DNA of 64,000 nucleotides, from positions 155,243-219,242 of the forward strand of contig NZ_JABULX010000003.1 of assembly GCF_013328345.1 (NCBI RefSeq), given 5' to 3'. Below, one piece after another: positions 8,851 through 18,996 of the stretch; the stretch's first letter is position 1, and the number at the start of each line of letters is the position of its first letter. The notes under the pieces were generated by a model, which was not told the origin of the DNA, did not search any database, and was given only the letters and a program-made list of their open reading frames with translations. This DNA comes from Marinifaba aquimaris. Its GTDB lineage: Bacteria > Pseudomonadota > Gammaproteobacteria > Enterobacterales > Alteromonadaceae. The position numbers and the translations under genes were made by a program.

Positions 8851-9827
8851 TATAAAACCTTTGCTTTTAATAAGTCGTGCATATTAAGTGCGCCAACCAA
8901 TTGGCCTGAATCATCAACAACCAATAAGCCATTAATCGCTTTTTCTTCCATTAATGCCAGTGCCTCAGCAGCTAGCATTTGTGGTTTGATGGTGATGCAG
9001 CCTGGTTTAACAACCTCTTTTAATGTGCTGTTATAGATATCAATTTTCTCATCAAGGCTGCGACGTAAATCACCGTCCGTATAAACACCTAATAGTTTTG
9101 CTTCATCATTAAGGACTGCCGCAAACCCCATTCCTTTTTCTGAAATAACCAGCAAGGCTTTGATGATAGAGGTATCTTGATGGACTGTTGGTAGTGCATC
9201 ACCGTGATGCATTAAATCACTGACTCTGAGTAATAATTTTCGTCCTAGGCTGCCTGCTGGGTGGGAAAAGGCAAAGTCAGTTTCGGTAAAGTCTCTAGCT
9301 TCTAGTAAACTAATGGCAAGTGCATCGCCCATAGCTAATGTTGCAGTTGTACTTGATGTCGGTGCGAGACCAAGTGGGCACGCTTCTTTCTCCACTTTTA
9401 CACAGATATGATGATCAGACTCTTGCGCTAAGCTTGAATGCTCATTTCCTGTCATGCTGATAGTGGCACAACCTAATCGCTTGATCACAGGTAAAATCTT
9501 TACCACTTCTTCTGTTTCACCCGAATTAGAAATGGCTAAAATAACGTCGCTTTTACCTATCATGCCAAGGTCGCCATGACTTGCTTCAGCTGGGTGTACA
9601 AAAAATGCCGGTGTTCCAGTACTCGCTAATGTCGCCGCTATTTTATTGCCGATATGACCTGATTTACCCATTCCAATAACAATGACTTTACCTTGGCAGT
9701 TGAGCATTAGTTCAACTGCTGAGTAAAAGGCTTGGTTGATATATTGTTTGAGATCTTCTAAAGCCTGAATTTCCGTTTCTAATACTGAAATAGCAATCGC
9801 ATTGATGTTTTGTTCAGTTAGAGGCAT
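8850..9827 (-). CDS. kdsD: KdsD, arabinose-5-phosphate isomerase
   Basis: A 325-residue protein: SIS domain (about 40-180; blocks GMGKSGHIGNKIAATLASTGTP and ISNSGETEEV) followed by two CBS domains (about 205-325). It interconverts ribulose 5-phosphate and arabinose 5-phosphate, the Kdo precursor. Placement beside kdsC and the lpt genes favours KdsD over the GutQ paralogue. Its product D-arabinose 5-phosphate belongs to Kdo synthesis and is not the expected precursor of the DprE pathway found at 52-58 kb, which starts from PRPP. Confidence 0.95.
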   Translation of the reverse strand: MPLTEQNINAIAISVLETEIQALEDLKQYINQAFYSAVELMLNCQGKVIVIGMGKSGHIGNKIAATLASTGTPAFFVHPAEASHGDLGMIGKSDVILAISNSGETEEVVKILPVIKRLGCATISMTGNEHSSLAQESDHHICVKVEKEACPLGLAPTSSTTATLAMGDALAISLLEARDFTETDFAFSHPAGSLGRKLLLRVSDLMHHGDALPTVHQDTSIIKALLVISEKGMGFAAVLNDEAKLLGVYTDGDLRRSLDEKIDIYNSTLKEVVKPGCITIKPQMLAAEALALMEEKAINGLLVVDDSGQLVGALNMHDLLKAKVL

Positions 9828-9837
9828 TTACTACACC

Positions 9838-10809
9838 TTAAACTTGAGAAAATAGGAAGTATTGATAGCCGATAAAACCAGCCAATAATAAGCCACCTTC
9901 AACTCTGTTGATGCTTCGATTTTTACTGATACCAATAGCCATCATCAGTAGTACAACGGTAACACCTAACATAATTAAAGCGTCGCGGTTCATAATTGCA
10001 GCATCTATCATCCCCGGAGCTATGATACCTGGCAGTGCTAAGACAGCTAACGCATTGAAGATATTTGAGCCAACGATATTACCTAATGCTAAATCGTCTT
10101 CTCCTTTTAGAACACCTGCCATTGATGCAGCTAGTTCTGGTAAAGAAGTACCTATGGCAATAATCGTTAAGCCAATCACTAAGTCCGAAAGGCCAAAGTA
10201 CTTAGCAATATCGACTGCTGAATCGACCAATATACTTGAGCTCAGTGGTAACAGTACCATACCTGCAATCAGCCAAAATATGGCTTTATTCATCGGCACG
10301 TTATCAGGTACTTCTTCATCAAAGTCTTCTTCTAATGCATCTTCGCCAACTTCATACTTGCGTTTTAACGCTAAGAAAGTAAGCAAGCCTATGGTTAACA
10401 AGAAACCTGCAAATAAAACAATACCTTCTATTCGAGTTAAGTCTAAATCTGACAACAGCCAGACAGCAAAAGCTGAACTGATGAGTACTAAGGGTAACTC
10501 GCGTTTTATTGTGGTTGAAGAAACAATCAGAGGTTTGAGCAATGCTGTTAAGCCTAATACCAAGGTGATATTAGTAATATTTGAGCCAATTGCGTTACCA
10601 ATTGCAGTATCGGGTTTACCCTCCATTGCTGCTGTTGCTGCGACCATCATTTCGGGTGCTGAAGAACCCATAGCTACTATGGTTAAACCGATAATAAGAG
10701 GCGATAATCCAAGGTTCCGAGCTAGTGCTGCTGCACCGTATACAAAACGGTCTGCACTCCAAACTAAACCAATTAAGCCAACAATAAGTAAAATAGATGT
10801 AATTAACAT
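9838..10809 (-). CDS. yrbG: YrbG-type calcium/sodium (CaCA family) antiporter
   Basis: A 323-residue integral membrane protein, close in length to E. coli YrbG (325 aa). It has two homologous halves, each with an alpha-repeat: GLTIVAMGSSAPEMMVA in the first and GLTIIAIGTSLPELAAS in the second, both followed by GN(A/I)(I/V)GSNI. These are the ion-binding repeats of the Na+/Ca2+ exchanger superfamily. I chose the ATG at 10809; a GTG 13 codons upstream keeps the frame open, but homologues start MLxTSxLLIVGL. The gene heads the minus-strand kds-lpt-rpoN block and is divergent from mlaF, the same arrangement as in E. coli. Confidence 0.93.
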   Translation of the reverse strand: MLITSILLIVGLIGLVWSADRFVYGAAALARNLGLSPLIIGLTIVAMGSSAPEMMVAATAAMEGKPDTAIGNAIGSNITNITLVLGLTALLKPLIVSSTTIKRELPLVLISSAFAVWLLSDLDLTRIEGIVLFAGFLLTIGLLTFLALKRKYEVGEDALEEDFDEEVPDNVPMNKAIFWLIAGMVLLPLSSSILVDSAVDIAKYFGLSDLVIGLTIIAIGTSLPELAASMAGVLKGEDDLALGNIVGSNIFNALAVLALPGIIAPGMIDAAIMNRDALIMLGVTVVLLMMAIGISKNRSINRVEGGLLLAGFIGYQYFLFSQV

Positions 10810-10880
10810 CGAACACCGCAAATAAATAAAAAACTGAATCTTCAACACATTATATCGGAAGCTGAACTTTTATTAACAAT

Positions 10881-10989
10881 ATTTCGTCGTAAATCACGAC
10901 TTAATGGTAGAATCTACACTCTGATTCGCATAAATTACACACATGTAGCTGAAGGGGCACTTTTTAGTGGCTCAATTGCAAGGAAATGG
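10881..10989 (+). promoter_or_regulatory. Putative mlaF promoter and leader
   Basis: TAGAAT at about 10908-10913 is a reasonable -10 element. A short inverted repeat, GTCGT (10886-10890) and ACGAC (10896-10900) with five bases between, covers the expected -35 area. No good TTGACA is visible. The region between the divergent yrbG and mlaF genes must contain promoters for both; this is a best guess. Confidence 0.3.
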
Positions 10990-11796
10990 ATGAATACTGA
11001 ACACTTTGTTCAAATTGAAAACCTAACGTTTAAGCGTGATGATCGCGTTATCTATGACGATATCAGTCTAACTATACCAAAAGGTAAGGTTGTTGCGGTT
11101 ATGGGGCCAAGCGGTATAGGTAAAACAACCTTGTTAAGGTTGATTGGCGGTCAATTAAAACCTGACGCTGGTCGCATACTTTTTGACGGCGACGATATTG
11201 CACAAATCTCTCGCAAAAAACTGTACGAAGTCCGTAAGAAAATGAGCATGCTGTTTCAAAGTGGTGCTTTGTTTACGGAAATGTCAGTGCATGACAACGT
11301 AGCTTTTCCAATTCGCGAGCACACCAAGCTTTCTGAACCACTTATTTCTGCAATGGTAGCAATGAAACTGAATGCCGTTGGTTTGAGAGGTGCAGCTAAC
11401 TTGATGCCTAATGAATTATCAGGTGGTATGGCACGTCGTGCTGCACTTGCTAGAGCGATTGCTCTAGACCCTCAACTTATCATGTATGATGAGCCTTTTG
11501 TTGGCCAAGATCCCATATCCATGGGGGTATTAATTAAATTAATTCGTCAGTTAAATGATGCGCTAGGTTTGACTTCAATCGTGGTATCACATGATCTAGC
11601 AGAAGTGATGAGTATTGCCGACTACGTTTATATCATGGCTAACAAAAAGGTTATTGGCCACGGTACGCCAGAGCAATTAGCTAATGATTCATCACCGCTT
11701 GTTCATCAATTTATGACAGGTGAAGCCGATGGGCCGGTGCCTTTCCATTTCCAAGCTAAACCTTTTGCTGAACAGCTAAAAGAGGTTTTATCATGA
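10990..11796 (+). CDS. mlaF: MlaF, ATPase of the phospholipid transporter MlaFEDB
   Basis: A 268-residue ABC ATPase: Walker A GPSGIGKT at 39-46, signature LSGGMARR near 153, Walker [14 protein letters not shown]. The [14 protein letters not shown] form is typical of the MlaF/Ttg2A group. It powers movement of phospholipids between MlaC and the inner membrane and so maintains outer-membrane asymmetry. The ATG at 10990 follows a ribosome binding site (AAGGAAATGG). Its 3' end overlaps mlaE by 4 bp. Confidence 0.96.
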   Translation: MNTEHFVQIENLTFKRDDRVIYDDISLTIPKGKVVAVMGPSGIGKTTLLRLIGGQLKPDAGRILFDGDDIAQISRKKLYEVRKKMSMLFQSGALFTEMSVHDNVAFPIREHTKLSEPLISAMVAMKLNAVGLRGAANLMPNELSGGMARRAALARAIALDPQLIMYDEPFVGQDPISMGVLIKLIRQLNDALGLTSIVVSHDLAEVMSIADYVYIMANKKVIGHGTPEQLANDSSPLVHQFMTGEADGPVPFHFQAKPFAEQLKEVLS

Positions 11797-12563
11797 TCAG
11801 TCAAATTGGACGTTCGGCGTTACAGTCAATTAACACCAGTGGTCGTGCTACATTAATGCTGTTTTTTGCGTTATTTGCTTGGCCTAAATTTATTAAAAAT
11901 ACCCCACTCGTCATTAAACAAATTTACGTTGTGGGTGTGCAATCACTAGCGATAATTGTCGTTAGTGGTTTGTTTATCGGGATGGTACTCGCTTTACAGG
12001 GTTACACCATACTGATTGATTACGGCGCTGAAAATAGCTTAGGGCCTATGGTTGCTCTGGCTTTATTAAGAGAACTAGGTCCAGTTGTTACTGCATTGTT
12101 ATTTGCTGGCCGCGCAGGTTCGGCTCTAACTGCCGAAATCGGTTTGATGAAGGCGACTGAGCAATTAACTAGCATGGAAATGATGGCTGTTGACCCATTA
12201 AAGCGAGTTATTGCACCACGCTTTTGGGCTGGTTTTTACAGCATGCCTATTTTGGCATTTATGTTCAGTGCTGTTGGTATTTATGGCGGGCATTTAGTTG
12301 GTGTTGAATGGCTTGGTGTTGATGCAGGTAACTTCTGGGCAGTGATGCAAGCATCAGTTGATTTACACGACGATGTCATGAATGGCTTTATCAAAAGTGT
12401 CGTATTTGCCTTTGTTGTAACTTGGATTGCAATTTTCCGTGGTTACGACTGTGTGCCTACTTCGGAAGGGATCAGTAAAGCAACCACTCAAACTGTGGTT
12501 CACTCATCTCTTGCCGTGTTAGGACTTGATTTTATTTTAACTGTTTTTATGTTTGGAGAGTAA
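11793..12563 (+). CDS. mlaE: MlaE, permease of the phospholipid transporter
   Basis: A 256-residue membrane protein of the MlaE/YrbE family. Hallmarks are the block [30 protein letters not shown] near residue 88 and the [24 protein letters not shown] loop after it. It dimerises with MlaF and the MlaD hexamer to carry phospholipids through the inner membrane. Its start overlaps the mlaF stop (ATGA), and its stop is one base before the mlaD ATG. Confidence 0.96.
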   Translation: MISQIGRSALQSINTSGRATLMLFFALFAWPKFIKNTPLVIKQIYVVGVQSLAIIVVSGLFIGMVLALQGYTILIDYGAENSLGPMVALALLRELGPVVTALLFAGRAGSALTAEIGLMKATEQLTSMEMMAVDPLKRVIAPRFWAGFYSMPILAFMFSAVGIYGGHLVGVEWLGVDAGNFWAVMQASVDLHDDVMNGFIKSVVFAFVVTWIAIFRGYDCVPTSEGISKATTQTVVHSSLAVLGLDFILTVFMFGE

Positions 12564-12564
12564 G

Positions 12565-13062
12565 ATGACCAGCCGCAAAGTGGAGTTTTGGGTAGGTTTA
12601 TTTATTGTTGCTGGCGTATTCGCTTTTTTAGCTTTAGCCTTTAAAGTGGCTGATGCAGGGGCAGTAGGGCCAAGTGAAACGTACAAGTTACACGCAAAGT
12701 TCGACAATATCGGAGGACTTAAAGTTCGTAGCCCTGTTAAAGTCGGTGGTGTTGTTGTCGGTCGAGTTGCCAACATTGAACTAGATCGCACTGACTATGT
12801 GCCAGTCGTTACTATGGATATGTATGCACAGTACAATGATTTTGCTGAAACAAGTTCGCTCAGTATTTTAACGGCAGGTTTGTTAGGCGAACAATATTTA
12901 GGTTTAGAGCCGGGTTTTGTTGAAACTTGTGATGAAGGTGAAGAAGACTGCTTTGAAACTGAAATCTTAACTGATGGTGGTTTTATCGAAGATACTAAAT
13001 CAGCGCTTGTACTTGAAGAGTTGATTGGTCAGTTCTTATTTAGCCAAAGTGATGACAGCTAA
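12565..13062 (+). CDS. mlaD: MlaD, MCE-domain substrate-binding component
   Basis: A 165-residue protein with one N-terminal transmembrane helix (about 8-27) and an MCE domain (about 35-120) with KFDNIGGLKVRSPVKVGGVVVGRV and ILTAGLLGEQYLGLEPG. MlaD forms a periplasmic hexameric ring that accepts lipid from MlaC. The open frame extends to a TTG four codons earlier, but the ATG at 12565 has the ribosome binding site GGAGAG and sits directly after the mlaE stop. The C-terminus is acidic and ends in a short helix, as in E. coli MlaD. Confidence 0.95.
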   Translation: MTSRKVEFWVGLFIVAGVFAFLALAFKVADAGAVGPSETYKLHAKFDNIGGLKVRSPVKVGGVVVGRVANIELDRTDYVPVVTMDMYAQYNDFAETSSLSILTAGLLGEQYLGLEPGFVETCDEGEEDCFETEILTDGGFIEDTKSALVLEELIGQFLFSQSDDS

Positions 13063-13098
13063 CTCTATGTTCGTATTCAAATTCGAGATTAGATTTTA

Positions 13099-13767
13099 AT
13101 GAAAAGAATTCAAAAACTGATCCTTATTCCGCTACTAAGCCTGTTTGCTGCTTTATTCAGTAGCTACAGCCAAGCAGAAAAGTTGGAACAAACTGATCCA
13201 TACGTGTTATTAGCCAAAGTAGCGGAGATTACATTTAATCGTTTTAACAATGAAATAGCGGATATAAAGAATAACCCGAATCATTTAAAAGCCATCATCA
13301 CAGACGAGATGCTGCCTTATGTCGACTATAAATATGCATCGTTTAAAGTATTAGGCAATAAACATTACAAACGCTTAAATAAGTCTCAACGCAAAGAATT
13401 TGTTAATGCGTTCAAAGATTACATGATCACTGTATATGCGCAGGTGTTTACCAATTATCGTCCTAGTCAGCGAGTAGAAGTCGAGCCGCCTAAAGCCGTT
13501 GATGCTAAAAGTAAAATTGTGGTTGTTAAAAGCAAAATTATTGAGGCTGGCCGTCCTGATATTGAGTTGTACTTCAAACTAAGACGCAACAGTAAATCAG
13601 GTAAATGGTACGCATTTGATATGGATGCTGAAGGTATCTCAATGTTAAATAGTAAGCGAAGCCAAATTGGTGCCGCTATTAACCGTCAGGGTATAGATCA
13701 GGTTATTAAAGATTTAAAAGATAAGTCTAAGGCCTCTCTAGTACTTAAAGACAAAGAGGCAAATTAA
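13099..13767 (+). CDS. mlaC: MlaC, periplasmic phospholipid-binding protein
   Basis: A 222-residue secreted protein with a signal peptide of about 26 residues (ending SSYSQA) and the Ttg2D/MlaC domain: MLPYVDYKYASFKVLG, FVNAFKDYMITVYAQVF and DIELYFKLRR with GKWYAFDMDAEGISML. MlaC shuttles phospholipid between the outer-membrane MlaA complex (not in the window) and MlaFEDB. The C-terminus is lysine-rich. Its stop overlaps the mlaB start (TAATG). Confidence 0.94.
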   Translation: MKRIQKLILIPLLSLFAALFSSYSQAEKLEQTDPYVLLAKVAEITFNRFNNEIADIKNNPNHLKAIITDEMLPYVDYKYASFKVLGNKHYKRLNKSQRKEFVNAFKDYMITVYAQVFTNYRPSQRVEVEPPKAVDAKSKIVVVKSKIIEAGRPDIELYFKLRRNSKSGKWYAFDMDAEGISMLNSKRSQIGAAINRQGIDQVIKDLKDKSKASLVLKDKEAN

Positions 13768-14045
13768 TGGCACAATTAAGCCAAGTCTCTGAAGGACAGT
13801 TTCAATTATCAGGCGAGTTAACTCGTTTTAAATCGCTCGATAGTTTAAATGTTACGGCAAATGGCACTCAAGTTGAGTTGAATTTAGCTGCATTGTCTTT
13901 GGTCGATACAGCCGGTTTAGCTTGGTTGCTACAACAAGGCATCAAACTTGATAATCAAGGTTGCCAACTTGAAATTGTTAACCCTTCAGATAAATTGATT
14001 AAATTAGCCCGCATTAGCGGTGTAGATGATATTTTAGGTGTATAG
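13767..14045 (+). CDS. mlaB: MlaB, STAS-domain subunit
   Basis: A 92-residue STAS-domain protein with the typical LAALSLVDTAGLAWLLQQGIKL helix-strand block. In the MlaFEDB complex MlaB binds MlaF and is needed for its assembly and activity. Sequence similarity alone would only give STAS domain; the position after mlaC and the one-base overlap define the assignment. Confidence 0.92.
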   Translation: MAQLSQVSEGQFQLSGELTRFKSLDSLNVTANGTQVELNLAALSLVDTAGLAWLLQQGIKLDNQGCQLEIVNPSDKLIKLARISGVDDILGV

Positions 14046-14050
14046 AAAAT

Positions 14051-14302
14051 ATGGATCTTGAGCAAATTAAAGCATTAATAGCGGAAAAAGTGGAATTGAC
14101 CGATCTTGAATTGAAAGCGGACGGTTCACATTATGAAGTTATCGCTGTTGGTGAAATCTTTGAAGGTATGCGCTCAGTGAAACGTCAACAAACTATTTAT
14201 GCGCCCTTAATGGAAATCATCGCTGACGGTAGTATGCACGCAGTATCTATCAAGGCTTTTACTCCGGAAGAGTATCGCAAGCACAAGTTATTAAACTTCT
14301 AA
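14051..14302 (+). CDS. ibaG: IbaG, BolA-family protein
   Basis: An 83-residue BolA-like protein. The block RSVKRQQTIYAPLMEIIADG followed by SMHAVSIKAFTPEEYRKHK is the family core. IbaG (YrbA) lies between mlaB and murA in many gammaproteobacteria and is linked to Fe-S trafficking with monothiol glutaredoxins and to acid response. In the family a conserved His and Cys coordinate the cluster; here the His in SMHAVS is visible but no Cys is present, as is common for IbaG-type proteins. Confidence 0.9.
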   Translation: MDLEQIKALIAEKVELTDLELKADGSHYEVIAVGEIFEGMRSVKRQQTIYAPLMEIIADGSMHAVSIKAFTPEEYRKHKLLNF

Positions 14303-14331
14303 ATTATTGCTACTACATTCAACGCTTTTAT

Positions 14332-15638
<1,307 letters not shown>

Positions 15639-15652
15639 TAAAGTTGCGTTGC

Positions 15653-16759
15653 CTATCGTTTGGTAGGCAACTCAATTACAGTTGCAGTCACTTTCAGCTT
15701 TACGTTCTTGCGTAAAATCACCAAGGGAACTTGAGTTCCTGGTTTGGTTTCTTCAATAAACTGCAGTGCATCGGCTGGATTTAAAATAGCTTGCCCAGCA
15801 AGTTGGATAATAACATCACCCACTTGCATTCCCGCTTTCGCTGCTGGCCCTATAGGGTCAAGATCTGTTACTCGTATTCCTATTGCATTACTCGCAAGCT
15901 TATCACTTGCAGATAGTTGTTGATTACTACCTGAAATACCTAAGTAGCCTCTTACGACACGCCCATCAGCGATAATTTTATCCATGACCTCTAGTGCGAG
16001 TTTAGCATCAACAGCAAAGAAGATGCCTTGGGCTTTATTGCGCAAGCGGTTAGCGAGTTTAGCTGAGCTAATGCCAACGAGGTCACCATTAGAGTTTACG
16101 AGCGCACCACCTGAATTACCGTCATTGATAGCTGCATCCATTTGGATAAAGTTTGAGTAATCTAAATTAATATCTGGTGAAGAGTTTAATCCTGAGCGGC
16201 CGGTAGCACTGATAATACCTTGCGTGATCGTTTGGCCTAAGTTGTATGGGTTGCCGATGGCAAGTACTAAGTCCCCGGGTTGAATAGGGTAGCGATTTTG
16301 TGTCGATATTACAGGCAAATTATTCGCTTCCACATATAATACCGCGAGGTCAGTTGCAGGGTCTGCACCAATTAGCTGAGCTTCAAATGTTCTGCCATCT
16401 TGTAGTGCTACACGTATTAGTTCTGCATTTTTAACTACATGTTCTGCCGTTAAGATAAAGCCTTTGTTAGAGACGATCACACCAGAACCTAAGCGCTGTA
16501 CTTTGCGTTTAGCAGTATTAACAAAACGATTGGTTTGAAAGCCTTCAGAGTAAATATTAACAACCGCTGGTGCGGCTTTTGCTACCGCTTTTGCATAAGA
16601 GATAGGGCGTTGGTTGTTTTGGTCTTGGCTAAATAGTTTATTCCAAAGCAAATTGTTGTTGCGTAAATCGGGAAATAAAGCAAAGGCGACAAAAGTTAAT
16701 ACAATACCAATCGCAAGTGTATTGAGAATATAACTGATTGTTTGAGGTAAAGTTTTCAT
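15653..16759 (-). CDS. degS: DegS, inner-membrane-anchored serine protease (sigma-E pathway)
   Basis: A 368-residue trypsin-like protease with an N-terminal transmembrane anchor (about residues 8-30) and one PDZ domain (about 260-355). The catalytic His is in LTAEHVV, the Asp in DPATDLAVL and the Ser in GNSGGALVN. A single PDZ and the uncleaved anchor fit DegS rather than DegP/DegQ. In E. coli it cleaves RseA when outer-membrane proteins misfold. I placed the start at the ATG of MKTLPQ. The open frame extends 25 codons upstream, but those bases overlap the terminator of degQ. Confidence 0.93.
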   Translation of the reverse strand: MKTLPQTISYILNTLAIGIVLTFVAFALFPDLRNNNLLWNKLFSQDQNNQRPISYAKAVAKAAPAVVNIYSEGFQTNRFVNTAKRKVQRLGSGVIVSNKGFILTAEHVVKNAELIRVALQDGRTFEAQLIGADPATDLAVLYVEANNLPVISTQNRYPIQPGDLVLAIGNPYNLGQTITQGIISATGRSGLNSSPDINLDYSNFIQMDAAINDGNSGGALVNSNGDLVGISSAKLANRLRNKAQGIFFAVDAKLALEVMDKIIADGRVVRGYLGISGSNQQLSASDKLASNAIGIRVTDLDPIGPAAKAGMQVGDVIIQLAGQAILNPADALQFIEETKPGTQVPLVILRKNVKLKVTATVIELPTKR

Positions 16760-16823
16760 CGCTAATCGAGCTTCATTATTATCGTTTGCAGCAAGTATAA
16801 ACGTTTTTATTGGGTAAAAAACA

Positions 16824-16852
16824 AAAAGCCCCAAGTTTTCACTTAGGGCTTT
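16824..16852 (-). terminator. Intrinsic terminator downstream of degQ
   Basis: On the minus strand a stem AAAGCCCTAAG / CTTGGGGCTTT (one G-U pair) with loop TGAAAA is followed by TTGTTTTTT. It lies between the degQ stop and the degS start, so degS has its own promoter or depends on read-through. Confidence 0.82.
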
Positions 16853-16870
16853 GATTGAGTTTGCTAAAAA

Positions 16871-18235
16871 TTAGCGAATCATAATATATAAGCTTGCATT
16901 GCCGCGAACAACATTCAGTGCAATTAACCCTTTTTTGCTTGCATCATCTAGACGCTCGCGTAATTGGCTAATACTTTCTACGCGTTTGCGGTTTACGCCA
17001 ACAATAATATCGCCTGACTTCAGACCAATAGCATGAGCAGCTGAGCGGGCTTCAACTTCAGTTACTTCGACACCTTGTTCTTGCTTATTGGTTTGGCCAT
17101 TACTTAAGGTAGCGCCTTCAAATGCAGGGTGTAAGCTTGAAGCGGCTAGGTTGCCTCCCTCACTTTGACCTAAAGTCACTTTGACAGAAAGTGCTTTACC
17201 ATCGCGAATGACACCTAGTTTGACTACTTTGCCTGCACCTAAAGTACCAACTTTAGCGCGTAATTCGTGGAAGCTTGTGATTTTCTGGCCGTTTGCACTG
17301 ACAATTACATCACCAGCTTGCAGGCCTGCATCTGCAGCAGCAGTATCCTCAAATACCTGGCCGACAAAGGCACCTTGTGTAGTTTTTAACTCAAGAGCTT
17401 CAGCTAATTCGGCATTTAAATTACTACCAGTGATACCTAAGACACCACGACGCACTTCACCGTACTCTAAAATTTGGTCAACTAAGCTTTGCATCATGTT
17501 AGCAGGGATAGCAAAGCCAATACCGACATTACCACCGTTAGGGCCAAGGATCGCTGTGTTAATACCGATTAATTCACCGTTGAAGTTAACGAGTGCACCA
17601 CCAGAGTTACCTGAGTTGATGGCAGCATCCGTTTGAATAAAGTTTTCGTATTGCTCAATACCTAAGCCAGAGCGACCCAAGGCAGAAATAATGCCCGAAG
17701 TTACCGTTTGGCCTAAACCAAATGGGTTACCAATTGCAATGGCAAAATCGCCTACTCTTAATTTGTCTGAATCGGCTACTTTCACATCTGTTAAGTTTTC
17801 AGCATCAATTTGCAGTAGCGCAATATCAGAGTCAGCATCAGAGCCCAAAAGCTTGGCATCAAACTGACGACCATCTTTTAGCGTGATGGCGATTTTATCT
17901 GCATCGTCGATCACGTGGTGATTGGTCACGACATAACCTTTATCTGCATTGATGATGACACCAGAGCCGACTGACTTGAAAGGGCGCTCTTGAGCTTGAG
18001 GTGCGCGGTTACCAAAAAAATAACGAAGCGCGTCAGGTAACTGTTGTTGGTTAGTCTTAGTGCCTGCAGCAGAGATATTAACGACAGCTGGCGTCGTTTT
18101 TTCAAGCATAGGGGCCAGTGTTGGCGGTTGGTCGTTATCGAACCAAGGAAGATTAGCAAAGCTTGCTGGGGATAAAATTAAAAATAAAGATAATAAAATA
18201 AGCTTAGGCGTATTTGCCTTAAACATATTAAACAT
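16871..18235 (-). CDS. degQ: DegQ/DegP-type periplasmic serine endoprotease
   Basis: A 454-residue secreted HtrA protease with signal peptide (cleavage after SPASFA, about residue 27), a protease domain and two PDZ domains (about 255-345 and 370-450). The triad is His107 (TNHHV), Asp137 (DADSDIAL) and Ser211 (GNSGG). The length matches E. coli DegQ (455 aa), the LA-loop region is short, and the degS neighbour favours DegQ over DegP. It degrades and possibly chaperones misfolded envelope proteins. A GGAGAG ribosome binding site precedes the ATG at 18235. Confidence 0.93.
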   Translation of the reverse strand: MFNMFKANTPKLILLSLFLILSPASFANLPWFDNDQPPTLAPMLEKTTPAVVNISAAGTKTNQQQLPDALRYFFGNRAPQAQERPFKSVGSGVIINADKGYVVTNHHVIDDADKIAITLKDGRQFDAKLLGSDADSDIALLQIDAENLTDVKVADSDKLRVGDFAIAIGNPFGLGQTVTSGIISALGRSGLGIEQYENFIQTDAAINSGNSGGALVNFNGELIGINTAILGPNGGNVGIGFAIPANMMQSLVDQILEYGEVRRGVLGITGSNLNAELAEALELKTTQGAFVGQVFEDTAAADAGLQAGDVIVSANGQKITSFHELRAKVGTLGAGKVVKLGVIRDGKALSVKVTLGQSEGGNLAASSLHPAFEGATLSNGQTNKQEQGVEVTEVEARSAAHAIGLKSGDIIVGVNRKRVESISQLRERLDDASKKGLIALNVVRGNASLYIMIR

Positions 18236-18366
18236 AAACTCTCCTTCAACTAATAAAAGGGTACATTACTTTTACGTGATTAAATCAGCACTCTAAACGG
18301 GTCTTGATTTATGACTTCAAGTTTTATTGTTTTGAAATCGTAAAAAGTAACGCGCCAAAATTAAAT

Positions 18367-18406
18367 CAGACACGACTTTTTTAATGTTTGTAATAAATCG
18401 TGTCTG
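18367..18406. repeat. 9-bp inverted repeat with 22-nt spacer between zapG and degQ
   Basis: CAGACACGA (18367-18375) and TCGTGTCTG (18398-18406) are exact complements. The 22-nt AT-rich spacer is long for an intrinsic terminator. The element lies downstream of the zapG stop and about 130 bp before the degQ start, so it could be a terminator-like stem for zapG or part of degQ control. The role is unknown. Confidence 0.4.
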
Positions 18407-18474
18407 TTTAGCTAACTGACCTGAGATTATTTTTAAAGTTCAAAAACTGCGGTGAATTAACAACTAAACGCTTT

Positions 18475-18912
18475 TTATTTAGCCGATTCTGCCTCTAAAA
18501 GCCCAGAGCTACCTTCTGAATAATCTTTAGGTGCATTTTCTTTATCTGTCTTTTCAAGGCTATCGCTCAATGATTTTTTACGCACAGCCTGACGGATTTC
18601 TTGGCTCGTTTCTACGCCAAAAAATGGAAACAGCTCTTCATCGATTTTATCGCTAGATTGAATTTTATCGTTGTAAGTTTGTGCTGCAAGTGCTGCCTTT
18701 TCAGCTTGTTGCGCAACTTGTTCAAATGTCTTTTGCACTGAACCAATATAATCTGTTAATTCTTGTTTTAACGATTCTTGCGCTTGCTGGCTTTGCTCTA
18801 GCTCTGCTGATAACTCTGCTTTATCGCCACCTAAGGCAGGAATAAATCGACTCGCAATGATACCTACCACAATACCAACGACAAAAAGGGCAAAACCAAT
18901 AATCCAACTCAT
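18475..18912 (-). CDS. zapG: ZapG/YhcB (DUF1043) envelope protein
   Basis: A 145-residue protein: one N-terminal transmembrane helix (MSWIIGFALFVVGIVVGIIA), then a coiled-coil (LSAELEQSQQAQESLKQELTDYIGSVQKTFEQ) and a charged disordered tail. This is the YhcB/DUF1043 family, reported to link cell division and envelope growth. I chose the ATG at 18912; the frame extends 18 codons upstream without a plausible signal or homology. Its divergent partner is zapE, as with yhcB-yhcM in E. coli. Confidence 0.9.
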   Translation of the reverse strand: MSWIIGFALFVVGIVVGIIASRFIPALGGDKAELSAELEQSQQAQESLKQELTDYIGSVQKTFEQVAQQAEKAALAAQTYNDKIQSSDKIDEELFPFFGVETSQEIRQAVRKKSLSDSLEKTDKENAPKDYSEGSSGLLEAESAK

Positions 18913-18996
18913 AACATCATCCTCTATATAAAAATACCACTGCGTGTTAGCATTTATAGCACGCACAAAGGCTTTAGACTATTGCTCGATTAACAA

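Noticed and set aside
9908..10825. A 305-codon open frame on the plus strand opposite yrbG.
   Set aside because: It is an antisense shadow of a clear antiporter gene, with Ser/Pro/Ile-rich composition and no domain or ribosome binding site.
15648..15671. 8-bp stem GTTGCCTA/TAGGCAAC as a terminator between murA and degS.
   Set aside because: No T-run on either side and an 8-nt loop; it includes the degS stop codon, so it was not listed as a terminator.
16760..16834. Longer degS start giving 25 additional residues.
   Set aside because: The extension lies over the degQ terminator and puts charged residues in front of the membrane anchor; the ATG at 16759 fits the family.
17181..17636. A 151-codon plus-strand open frame opposite degQ.
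   Set aside because: Antisense to the conserved protease and PDZ domains; composition is that of a mirrored coding frame.
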